Assembly (NCBI GenBank): GCA_002371265.1
Contig: DFGT01000013.1
Coordinates: 1-59,781, forward strand
Length of the DNA: 59,781 bases
Source of the DNA: Bacteroidales bacterium UBA3743
GTDB taxonomy: Bacteria > Bacteroidota > Bacteroidia > Bacteroidales > Paludibacteraceae
Direction: 5' to 3'
The position numbers and the translations under genes were made by a program. Below the pieces are notes generated by a model. The model ran no database searches, was not told the origin of the DNA, and saw nothing but the letters and a program-made list of their open reading frames with translations. Below, piece by piece: positions 53,301-59,781 of this stretch; within the stretch, counting starts at the first letter, position 1, and each line of letters starts with the position of its first letter.

Positions 53301-54253
53301 TTTATAATTTCTTTAACTATGCCCTTTACTTTGCTGTAAACCTGTTTGGCAACGTTTTCTATAAGTTTCTTAAAGTCTTCTACAGTATTCTTGATGGCTT
53401 GGATAGCCGCCCTGAACACATCTCTAGCTTCATTGTATAGTTCAACAAAAAATTCGCCAATACTCTTGCCGACTGATTTTAGTCCGTCAATAACATTGGC
53501 AAAGAAATTCTTGCAATCATTAAGAATGTCTTTACATCCTCTTGCAATTTCTTTAGCAATTTCTTTTACCGTTTTACCAACCTCAACCAAAGCCCTAATA
53601 ACATCTTTGATCTTATCCTTTGCCCAATTGTAAATTTTTCTGAAGCATTCTCCAATTGTTTTACCTGCACTGACCACGGCATCAACTACCGCCTTGACAC
53701 CTTGTGAGACAGTGTCCCATGCATCTTCAATTTTGTCACCGATCCATTCAAAGGCTTCTTTTACCTTTTTAATTGCCTTACCTGCGGTACCGTCTGGCTT
53801 CGTCTGACAATCACGGATGATCTTTCCTGCTTCTGACAGCCATAACATCACAGAGTCAATGTCACCACCACTTTCAAAATAGTCTTTCATAAAGGTTCTA
53901 GCATCATTCTTTTGCATAGAAGAAATGCTGTGTACCATATACATTTTGCTAACTCTGCCATTATTTTGAATTATGGCTTGAACAATTGTTCTTCTGGTGT
54001 CTTTGTCCGCTCTTTTGCCATAATGGATGAGCTCTTTGGACATTGAATGAAAATCTCCCATACTGTCACCAGCATTATCGAGAAAACCTTTCGCCATCAT
54101 TAAGCCTTTTCTACGCGATAAACGACGAGCTTCCATAATAGCTTTTCCGCAATGTCCCCATTCTGGGCGTTTATGGCGACGCAATTGTTCCGCCACTTCT
54201 TTTTGTCTCGTAAACTTGATTGATTTTACTAACGAGAGTTCCTTATTTTCCAT
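50309..54253 (-). CDS. Giant amphipathic-helix repeat protein with C-terminal HEXXH metallopeptidase-like domain
   Basis: A 1314-residue protein without a signal peptide or clear membrane segments. Residues ~1-150 are a basic helical head. From ~150 to ~1100 it consists of amphipathic helices with recurring phrases such as KSVGKSIGEFFVELYN, KDLGYAIGEFVKAAYYWSKN and FCKEIGYSIKNFAEDVAK. Two tandem copies of 152 residues (456 bp) lie at ~235-538. The C-terminal ~200 residues look like a zinc metallopeptidase: the motif is HELTHVWQ (H1205, E1206, H1209), preceded by a HFDPSDGETL section and followed by an acidic helix. HELTHVWQ is typical of DUF4157/vgr-related type domains found with secreted or contractile systems. 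The helical part recalls membrane-surface-binding proteins. Function unknown; probably partnered with the overlapping cysteine peptidase gene. Confidence 0.7.
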   Translation of the reverse strand: MENKELSLVKSIKFTRQKEVAEQLRRHKRPEWGHCGKAIMEARRLSRRKGLMMAKGFLDNAGDSMGDFHSMSKELIHYGKRADKDTRRTIVQAIIQNNGRVSKMYMVHSISSMQKNDARTFMKDYFESGGDIDSVMLWLSEAGKIIRDCQTKPDGTAGKAIKKVKEAFEWIGDKIEDAWDTVSQGVKAVVDAVVSAGKTIGECFRKIYNWAKDKIKDVIRALVEVGKTVKEIAKEIARGCKDILNDCKNFFANVIDGLKSVGKSIGEFFVELYNEARDVFRAAIQAIKNTVEDFKKLIENVAKQVYSKVKGIVKEIINAGVAIGSILKRAVECAYDVFKSIGNAIKDLGYAIGEFVKAAYYWSKNQINNLVKFCKEIGYSIKNFAEDVAKTCKTIINSCKKFIIDVIDGLKSVGQKIGEFFVELYNYAEVVFKAAIKAIKDTLDDIKTILEDVAKLVYSKVKVIVDAIVEAGVAIGSILKKAAECAYEVFKAIGNAIKDLGHAIGEFVKEAYYWSKNQIKNLMKFCKEIGYSIKNFAVDVAKSCRDFFVKAYNECKSFIKKAIECIKEIGLAIGEFVVNVYNTAKELLSIVVDALKTLAIGIKDAIVYAAKQTYEIAAKFISALKEIGISVVSIIKDILVATYEVVKTTFKVLIATGTMMKDIIVTLFSDPKNLKTNALKALKELKGSVKGLFNEMYSALNNSINDIVRNFKSIGATVEDVVLWSIDKGTEIYKDALDALTRVGTSAVDIFKSIAQTGIEFARSAVDFFFSVSQSCVNIVKAAIECSAQMGKNVFNLVLENTSHVAKLVKEVSVSTYKYTQSFVKDLYQAGVKTCQILAMVAKASYTAFRRVVTGIVKNLGPIGEIMDWVFTQAENVTSKIWEDSIQAIKYAGGKAADIVTWALNKGETAITAVYNGWETSKNALAQLYTITIDGFRAGTIYSLEKVGEATARLNNDVDYFLTFVKEDCLTGVSSIVKGLFKGGLTIGKIVADTIKLGTKAVFYTVSGLIEAGCGLTEIIVEFIMNPKASIKDMLSSLEKLKYSLTDVFRAIKDESISYKEKIVDTYYNDLKVAAYDIMNGAIDLGYGVVGEIASVLMNHLTYNRKLYKVEIEEAKKVFGNSIDYSKVRLTEKFKSDDLAQSWKRIVDKIISKCQDKMGDSGRPFTVGTTIHFDPSDGETLKPKGFDSILGKTVGKHFYFPTLIHELTHVWQYMREGESYMLDALVDQFTDEGYIINEAFAKIRNANEQVTQENSNSLFHKYFNLEQQGKVIEYCYCLITNNDDVTYHRTYSWYDNSKENYDDEIKCLGKLVYG
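52645..53551 (-). repeat. 456-bp tandem duplication within the giant helical repeat gene
   Basis: Sequence around 52645 recurs around 53101 (AAAATTCTTTATGCTGTAGC and what follows). Sequence around 52982 recurs at 53438. Both pairs have an offset of exactly 456 bases, i.e. 152 codons in frame. The outer limits are approximate. Confidence 0.8.
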
Positions 54254-54279
54254 GTCGCATTAGATTATATTGTTTCCAA

Positions 54280-54312
54280 CAAAGATATAAAAACATTTAT
54301 TAAACACGCAAA
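54280..54312 (-). promoter_or_regulatory. Promoter of the helical-repeat/peptidase gene pair
   Basis: On the minus strand, TTTG at 54312-54309, a 21-base spacer and TATCTTTG at 54287-54280, 26 bases before the ATG at 54253. Confidence 0.6.
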
Positions 54313-54483
54313 AAAAATTACAAAAAACACTTAAATTTAAATAAAATATTTTTTTCAAACATCAAGACATGTGCTTTCAACTGAATATTTTAATATGTAT
54401 AGACAAGAAATGTACAATTGGATATTTGTTATAAGTATGAATATTCGTCAATGGATTTTTCAATATGAATGGATTAAAATACT

Positions 54484-55956
54484 TTATTCCTCAAACAGAC
54501 AATCAGATATGATTTCCGATTGTGCCATACCGCTGTTCTCCGAATTTTTCTTCAGACCGTAAGTTGTGATCATTGTAAGGTGGAGGGCAGATTTTGTTTT
54601 TGTCTCTTCCTTGAAAGATGCAAGTTTGTTGCGTAGTTTCTTTGCATAATCCGACGTGATTGTGTATTCTGATCCTGCATATTTTATCTCGCAGATATTT
54701 ATCACCTTATCCGAACGTTCAATCACCATATCTATCTGCGCCCCACTCTCTTTGTCCGAGCTCTTCCAACTTGACACTTTAGTCGATATACCAGCTATGC
54801 CCAATGCCTTTTTTATCTGTGGCAGATGGGCGAAACAAACCTGCTCGAATGCGTATCCTTCCCAAGTGTTGATTGTCGGAGTGTTAATGTTATTTGTCCA
54901 AAAATGCTCATCGCCGTAATTCTTCTTAACAAAACGGAGATAGAACAATGTGAAGAAATCAACCAGCTGGTACATTTTGCCTTTTGTTTTCTTCCCCACC
55001 TGGTTATATTCATTCAGAATTCCACAATCCACAAGCTCCTGCAGAACGGTTGTTGTGCTTCCAGACTCCGGCATTCCCGTCTTCTCACATAGATCTTTCT
55101 TTGTCATTCCCATGCTTTTTGCAGCCAACGCCTCCACAATCTTTATATGGGAAGTGTAATTCTTAAACATGGAACGATAAAGATTGTCATACTCCTTTGA
55201 CAGAATTCCTTTTTTTGCAAAACAAATCTGATCCACATTCTGTGCCACGCTGAGCCCCTTGCGAAGATATTGCAAATAGTATGGCACACCGCCAAATATC
55301 ATATATGCCTGAAGCTGCTCCTCCCTGCTCATGGAGATCTGTTTCAGGTCGTAGAATTCAGCACATTCACTCAGTGTAAATGGCTCAAGATAGATTTGAT
55401 TCGTCAGTCTGCCATATAATCCGCCTCTGTTTCTAAGGATATTGCTAGTGATCCATGTTGTGGCGGAACCACACACTATCAAAAAAATGTCTGTTCGTGC
55501 CGACGCGTATGCATTCCAAAACCATTCTATCGCCATCAGAAAATCGGATTTTGGAGTGTCCATCCACGGCATTTCATCGATGAATAGAACTTTCTTTCTA
55601 TTTTTATAGTTGACATCGTTGGTAATGGTGTCTGCCAAATAACGCATCACCTCCATCCAATTTTCGCACTCCCTATAATCGACATTGAATCCTTGCACTA
55701 TAGCCATACAGAAATTGTTGATCTGCTCACGATACGAACCTCCCGGCAATCCAGTAGCATAAAAAGAGAAATGACGTTCCAAGACATAACGAATCAAAAA
55801 TGTCTTGCCCACTCTACGTCTGCCATAGACAGCCACAAACTCCGATTGTTCTGAATACAAGCACTCAGTTAGAAGATCTTGTTCATAGTCTCTTCCAACA
55901 AAACGTTTAATTCCATAAGGAGCTGAATCTTCATGCAACATCAACATATTCTTCAA
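54484..55956 (-). CDS. Solo AAA-ATPase with DUF234-type nuclease-like C-terminus
   Basis: A 490-residue cytoplasmic protein of the archaeal-type ATPase family (PF01637 plus DUF234). The first domain shows FVGRDYEQDLL, a P-loop VAVYGRRRVGKTFLI (K51, T52), Walker B KVLFIDEMPWMD (~122-133) and the sensor-type IVCGSATTWI. A winged-helix part follows (~285-345). The C-terminal domain (~360-490) has a PD-(D/E)XK-like core, QIDMVIERSDKVINICEIKYA. These proteins are frequent in gut Bacteroidota, and their role (regulatory, defence or mobile-element linked) is not established. The candidate -7 box TAGATTTG (55972-55965) is very near the ATG at 55956. Translation may therefore start at 55947 or 55941. 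A 53-bp tandem repeat lies upstream. Confidence 0.82.
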   Translation of the reverse strand: MKNMLMLHEDSAPYGIKRFVGRDYEQDLLTECLYSEQSEFVAVYGRRRVGKTFLIRYVLERHFSFYATGLPGGSYREQINNFCMAIVQGFNVDYRECENWMEVMRYLADTITNDVNYKNRKKVLFIDEMPWMDTPKSDFLMAIEWFWNAYASARTDIFLIVCGSATTWITSNILRNRGGLYGRLTNQIYLEPFTLSECAEFYDLKQISMSREEQLQAYMIFGGVPYYLQYLRKGLSVAQNVDQICFAKKGILSKEYDNLYRSMFKNYTSHIKIVEALAAKSMGMTKKDLCEKTGMPESGSTTTVLQELVDCGILNEYNQVGKKTKGKMYQLVDFFTLFYLRFVKKNYGDEHFWTNNINTPTINTWEGYAFEQVCFAHLPQIKKALGIAGISTKVSSWKSSDKESGAQIDMVIERSDKVINICEIKYAGSEYTITSDYAKKLRNKLASFKEETKTKSALHLTMITTYGLKKNSENSGMAQSEIISDCLFEE

Positions 55957-55962
55957 TTTTTC

Positions 55963-56130
55963 TACAAATCTAATACATATTTATTGATTTAGATAACCCC
56001 AATCCTATATTTTTCGCTAAATCTCAAATATTTTAACACTTTTAGCAAAAACTAGGCATTTATTTAATGCTAAATCTAATATTTTTAACAAGATTTAGCA
56101 AAATCACAGTGCATAAAATCGGCTAAATCT
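55963..56130. repeat. 53-bp imperfect tandem repeat (about 3 units) with internal inverted motifs
   Basis: GCTAAATCT recurs at 56016, 56069 and 56122, a spacing of exactly 53 bases each, with a degenerate earlier unit from 55963. Within units an inverted AGATTTAGC or AGATTTAG-like motif follows ~22 bases later, for example 56069-56077 with 56091-56099. It sits directly upstream of the AAA-ATPase gene. Confidence 0.65.
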
Positions 56131-56310
56131 GTATTTGATTAGTTTCAGGGAAGTCAAGTGAACATATTTTGAGTATAATCACAACTTTTTGTTTATACTA
56201 CATATTCTTATGAACCAGCAGAAAAGACAGGGAGATAACAGGTTATCAATTATAATCTTCATTTTAGAGTCAATGCGATATTCAATAATCACAATCGATA
56301 AATGTTAATA

Positions 56311-56342
56311 AAAAAAGACGAGAAGAAACTCTCGTCTTTTGA
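56311..56342 (-). terminator. Terminator of the DUF3467 gene
   Basis: AAAAGACGAG pairs with CTCGTCTTTT around GAAGAAA or similar. T-rich on the minus strand beyond the stem, and able to work both ways. Confidence 0.75.
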
Positions 56343-56377
56343 TTTTGCATTTCGCATTATTCTTTTCAGCATTATAA

Positions 56378-56740
56378 TTATGCCTCACCAGTCCCATTGA
56401 ATCCCATGAATGGTGGAGGCATTGATCCATTATCACTTCCATTAACGTTAGCACGAGGAGCGACAGGCTGGATGTTGATTTCACCGAAGTCCTGCTCATA
56501 CTTGGCTACATTGTCTGCCAACGCACGAAGGAGACGTTTTGCCTGAATCGGAGACATTATCACACGGCTCTTTATTTTAGCCTTCTGCTGTCCGGGTATA
56601 GTCTTGGCAAAGTCCAACAGAAATTCTGTCTGAGAGTGGCCTACAAGGGCAAAATTGGCATATACACCCTCCGCTATATCCTCTGTGATTTCAACAGGGA
56701 AACCACGACGCTGTTCTTTATCGTTGTTTTCGTTATCCAT
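56378..56740 (-). CDS. DUF3467 protein
   Basis: A 120-residue cytoplasmic protein that fits DUF3467, a small family often encoded near rpoC in Bacteroidota. Conserved parts are GVYANFALVGHSQTEFLLDF (~26-45), KAKIKSRVIMSPIQAKRLLRAL (~53-75) and NVAKYEQDFG. The tail is Gly/Asn/Pro rich. Its role is unknown, though the repeated linkage to rpoC suggests a link to transcription or simple operon history. It lies 242 bases downstream of rpoC on the same strand, separated by a terminator and a REP element, and has its own terminator. Confidence 0.85.
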   Translation of the reverse strand: MDNENNDKEQRRGFPVEITEDIAEGVYANFALVGHSQTEFLLDFAKTIPGQQKAKIKSRVIMSPIQAKRLLRALADNVAKYEQDFGEINIQPVAPRANVNGSDNGSMPPPFMGFNGTGEA

Positions 56741-56842
56741 ATTCTTCGTTTTTTGGGTTTAGGCAAAATTACAATTTAAAAAACTACTCTCCAAATACAT
56801 TTGGGCATTATGCCGCATTATGCATCTCACATTTTGTTATAT

Positions 56843-56866
56843 CACACGGACGGCCGTGCGTTTCTA
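56843..56866 (-). repeat. Degenerate type A REP downstream of rpoC
   Basis: On the minus strand, GTAGAAACGCACGGCCGTCC then GTGTG. Several changes from the main type A sequence, but GTAG and the central palindrome are kept. Confidence 0.55.
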
Positions 56867-56908
56867 CGAGATATACATCATCAAAATAGGCACGACACAA
56901 TAATAAAT

Positions 56909-56946
56909 AAAAAACAGACCACAATTTCTTGCGGTCTGTTTTTTAT
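56909..56946 (-). terminator. Terminator after rpoC
   Basis: AAAACAGACCACAA pairs with TTGCGGTCTGTTTT, flanked by A and T runs, so it can act in both directions. Confidence 0.85.
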
Positions 56947-56982
56947 ATTAAGGAAGCACATCAGTGCATATCCATCTTACAT

Positions 56983-59781
56983 TTACTCGTTCTCAGAAGG
57001 GAACTCAACAGCGAAGTCGCTATCCTCATAGTCGTAAGACGACTTAGCGTATGCCTTCTCCATCTCATCCTTTGGTCCGACAACAAGCTGCTGCCATTTA
57101 GCAAGACCTGTACCTGCAGGAATCAAGTGACCACAGATAACGTTCTCCTTCATACCCTCAAGATTGTCTGTCTTACCACGAAGAGCAGCATCGTTAAGAA
57201 CCTTAGTTGTCTGCTGGAATGATGCAGACGACATGAAGCTACGAGTCTGAAGTGCAGCACCTGTGATACCCTGAAGAATCTGTGTAGCTGTTGCAGGGAT
57301 AGCGTCACGAACTGTGACTGTCTTCAAGTCACGACGTTTAAGCATACTGTTCTCAGCACGAAGGTTACGAGCTGTAACAACCTGTCCTGGCTTGAAGTTT
57401 GTAGATCCACCTGCGTCGACTACAATCTTCTTATCAAACAACTTGTCGTTCTCTTCCATAAACTCGATCTTGTCGACCAAGTCGTTCTCCAAGAACAATG
57501 TATCACCTGGATCAGAAATCTGAACCTTACGCATCATCTGACGCACGATAACCTCGAAGTGTTTGTCGTTGATACCTACACCCTGTAGACGGTACACATC
57601 CTGAACCTCATTCACGATATACTCCTGAACAGCTGTAGGACCTAGGATTGCAAGGATATCTGATGGGCAAATTGCACCGTCAGAAATTGCATTTCCTGCA
57701 CGTACATAATCACCCTCCTGTACCAAGATCTGCTTAGACAAAGAAACTAGATATTTCTTAACTTCGCCAAACTTAGATGTAACGGAGATTTCACGGTTAC
57801 CTCTCTTGATCTTTCCGAATGATACCTCACCATCGATTTCAGCCACGATAGCTGGATTTGATGGGTTACGAGCCTCGAACAACTCCTGTACTCGTGGAAG
57901 ACCTCCTGTGATATCGCCTGCCTTGCTTGAAGATCTTGGGATCTTAACCAAAAGCTGACCTTTCTTCAAACGGTCACCCTCAGAAACAACAACTGTAGCG
58001 CCCACAGGCAAGTTGTATGATTTCTCGATGCTTCCGTCTTCATTAACGATATTACATACAGGAGACTTAGTCTTATCCTTAGATTCGATGATGACTTTCT
58101 CCTCGTGTCCTGTTGTCTCATCATGATCCGAACGGCAAGTAACACCCTCGATCAAGCTCTCAAACTCTACCTTACCAGCAACCTCAGTCACGATAACGGC
58201 ATTGTATGGGTCCCACTCACAGATCAAGTCATCTACGTGAACTTCCTGACCATTCTTGAAGAATAGTTTTGATCCGTAAGGGATTTCAGCACGAGTAAGT
58301 TCAATCTTAGTTGTTGGGTTGATGATTCTTGCCTCACCTAGACGACCGACAACAACCTGAACTGGCTGATCGTTCTCATCTGTAGTGTCGACGGTTCTCA
58401 ACTCCTCAAACTCGATGATACCATCATATTTAGATCTGAATCCATTGTTTGTAGCGACGTTACCGGCAACACCACCGACGTGGAATGTACGAAGTGTCAA
58501 CTGAGTTCCTGGCTCACCGATTGACTGAGCTGCGATAACTCCAACTGCCTCACCTTCCTGTACCATACGGCCTGTAGCCAAGTTACGTCCATAACATTTA
58601 GCACAAACACCTCTCTTCGACTCACAAGTAAGCACTGAACGGATCTCAACCTTCTCGATCTTGGCAGCGTTGATTGCAGCCACCTGATCCTCTCTGATCT
58701 CCTGTCCTGCCATCACGATAACCTCACCTGTAGCTGGGTTGACAACATCGTGAACTGATACACGTCCAAGGATTCTCTCTCCCAATGAAGCGACAACCTC
58801 ATCGTTTTTCTTGATATCTGTGCAGACAAGTCCACGCAATGTACCACAGTCTTCCTCGTTGATAATCACATCATGAGATACGTCAACAAGACGACGTGTC
58901 AAGTATCCTGCATCGGCAGTCTTCAAGGCTGTATCGGCAAGACCCTTACGAGCACCGTGAGTAGAGATAAAGTACTCAAGGACTGACAAACCTTCCTTAA
59001 AGTTAGAAAGGATCGGGTTCTCAATGATCTGGCCACCAACGGCTCCAGATTTCTGAGGCTTGGCCATCAAACCACGCATACCAGAAAGCTGACGAATCTG
59101 CTCCTTAGATCCACGGGCTCCTGAGTCAAGCATCATATATACTGAGTTGAATCCCTGGTCGTCCTTCTTAATTGTATCCATCAAGACATCAGCCAACTTC
59201 TTGTTAACCTCTGTCCAAATGTTAATGATATTATTGTATCGCTCATTTGGTGTGATAAGACCCATGTTATAGTTAGCCATGATCTCCTCTACCTGAGCGT
59301 AACCCTCATTGATAAACTGCTCTTTCTCCTTAGGAATGATAACGTTCTCAAGGTTAAATGACAAACAACCCTTGAAGGCCATGTAGTAACCAAGATTCTT
59401 AATATCATCCAAGAACTGAGCTGTGCGAGCAACACCACAAGTCTTGATAACCTTGCTGATGATATTCTTCAACGACTTCTTAGTGATTAGCTCATTGATG
59501 AATCCTACAGCCTTTGGAACATTCTGGTTGAAGATAAGCTTACCGACAGTAGTCTGAATCATGTGACGGATTGGAGAACCATTCTCGTCTACATCATCCA
59601 CGATCACCTGGATTGGAGCGTGAAGGTCAACCTTCTGCTCATTGTAAGCCACCTGAGCCTCTTCCATACCGTAGAACTTCAATCCCTCACCCTTAGTGCC
59701 TGGACGTTCCTTAGTGATGTAGTAAAGTCCAAGAACCATGTCCTGAGCTGGCACTGTGATAGGAGCACCGTTGGCAGGATT
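56983..59781 (-). CDS. rpoC: DNA-directed RNA polymerase subunit beta' (3' part; 5' end beyond the window)
   Basis: The C-terminal ~933 residues of the catalytic beta' subunit. The reading frame is open to the window edge, where the sequence encodes NPANGAPITVPAQDMVLGLYY, typical of beta' well inside the protein. The gene therefore continues past 59781 and the first ATG seen here (59754) is internal. Bridge-helix and trigger-loop sequences are clear: GARGSKEQIRQLSGMRGLM and ARKGLADTALKTADAGYLTR. The second zinc-binding cysteines are in NEEDCGT and CESKRGVCAKCYGR. QSIGEPGTQLTLRTFH is also present. A beta-barrel insertion region and a normal C-terminal tail follow. A terminator and DUF3467 lie downstream. 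Confidence 0.98.
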   Translation of the reverse strand, partial: NPANGAPITVPAQDMVLGLYYITKERPGTKGEGLKFYGMEEAQVAYNEQKVDLHAPIQVIVDDVDENGSPIRHMIQTTVGKLIFNQNVPKAVGFINELITKKSLKNIISKVIKTCGVARTAQFLDDIKNLGYYMAFKGCLSFNLENVIIPKEKEQFINEGYAQVEEIMANYNMGLITPNERYNNIINIWTEVNKKLADVLMDTIKKDDQGFNSVYMMLDSGARGSKEQIRQLSGMRGLMAKPQKSGAVGGQIIENPILSNFKEGLSVLEYFISTHGARKGLADTALKTADAGYLTRRLVDVSHDVIINEEDCGTLRGLVCTDIKKNDEVVASLGERILGRVSVHDVVNPATGEVIVMAGQEIREDQVAAINAAKIEKVEIRSVLTCESKRGVCAKCYGRNLATGRMVQEGEAVGVIAAQSIGEPGTQLTLRTFHVGGVAGNVATNNGFRSKYDGIIEFEELRTVDTTDENDQPVQVVVGRLGEARIINPTTKIELTRAEIPYGSKLFFKNGQEVHVDDLICEWDPYNAVIVTEVAGKVEFESLIEGVTCRSDHDETTGHEEKVIIESKDKTKSPVCNIVNEDGSIEKSYNLPVGATVVVSEGDRLKKGQLLVKIPRSSSKAGDITGGLPRVQELFEARNPSNPAIVAEIDGEVSFGKIKRGNREISVTSKFGEVKKYLVSLSKQILVQEGDYVRAGNAISDGAICPSDILAILGPTAVQEYIVNEVQDVYRLQGVGINDKHFEVIVRQMMRKVQISDPGDTLFLENDLVDKIEFMEENDKLFDKKIVVDAGGSTNFKPGQVVTARNLRAENSMLKRRDLKTVTVRDAIPATATQILQGITGAALQTRSFMSSASFQQTTKVLNDAALRGKTDNLEGMKENVICGHLIPAGTGLAKWQQLVVGPKDEMEKAYAKSSYDYEDSDFAVEFPSENE

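Larger units (their letters stand above)
55957..56377. other. Intergenic region with 53-bp tandem repeats and a terminator
   Basis: It contains the repeat at 55963-56130, the -7 box TAGATTTG (55972-55965, minus) within its first unit, and the terminator at 56311-56342. I see nothing in 56131-56300 beyond AT-rich sequence. Confidence 0.6.

Noticed and set aside
50309..54253. The HELTH protein as part of a contractile injection system
   Set aside because: The motif resembles domains linked to such systems, but no sheath, baseplate or AAA unfoldase genes are in this window. It is kept only as a possible effector.
50309..54253. The helical protein as a phage tail tape-measure protein
   Set aside because: Length and helicity would fit, but no phage genes are nearby, it has a metallopeptidase-like end, and it overlaps a peptidase gene.
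56305..56499. A small minus-strand open frame near the DUF3467 gene
   Set aside because: It overlaps the DUF3467 coding sequence in another frame and runs through the terminator hairpin.

Overview
The window is chromosomal DNA from a member of the phylum Bacteroidota, most likely order Bacteroidales. Promoters match the Bacteroidetes pattern TTTG-N19-21-TAnnTTTG. At least six large secreted proteins end in a C-terminal domain resembling type IX secretion (T9SS) type A sorting domains. DUF3467 follows rpoC, and one protein carries a SusC-style TonB plug. I cannot name the genus.

Layout. 1-6 kb: a PgeF-like laccase-domain protein, a small lipoprotein, an SH3 protein, tRNA-Lys(CTT) and tRNA-Ser(TGA), a GLUG-repeat surface protein, and a RIC/hemerythrin-LuxR regulator. 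5.8-18 kb: housekeeping genes (aroQ-pyk-ribF operon, divergent xerD-like recombinase), an AAA-ATPase/nuclease-like protein, a TPR protein, a TetR regulator and a giant acyl-CoA dehydratase activase. 17.9-22.9 kb: a sulfur cluster with DsrE-like and TusA-like carriers, a family 2 encapsulin shell with a cNMP-binding-like domain, a cysteine desulfurase with an N-terminal extension typical of encapsulin cargo, and serine acetyltransferase. Together these look like a sulfur-handling protein nanocompartment.

23-45 kb: secreted proteins and core genes. Two large Ig/jelly-roll-type surface proteins share nearly identical 3' ends. Two paralogous two-gene cassettes each pair a fibre-like protein with a C13/caspase-like secreted peptidase. 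Between these lie dnaE, an Lcl-domain protein and a GH43-CBM6 enzyme. 45-56 kb: two MuiA-family proteins, one with an inserted CarboxypepD_reg and SusC-type plug but no barrel. Next comes an overlapping gene pair with no signal peptides: a 1314-residue amphipathic-helix repeat protein ending in HELTH, and a gingipain/caspase-like putative cysteine peptidase. A solo AAA-ATPase/DUF234 protein follows, preceded by a 53-bp tandem repeat. The window ends with DUF3467 and the 3' part of rpoC.

Dispersed through the window are REP-like palindromes headed by GTAG, mostly just downstream of stop codons. One sits in frame inside the GH43 gene. The two candidates I find most worth pursuing as under-described systems are the encapsulin/DsrE/TusA sulfur operon and the intracellular clan-CD peptidase plus giant helical HEXXH protein pair.
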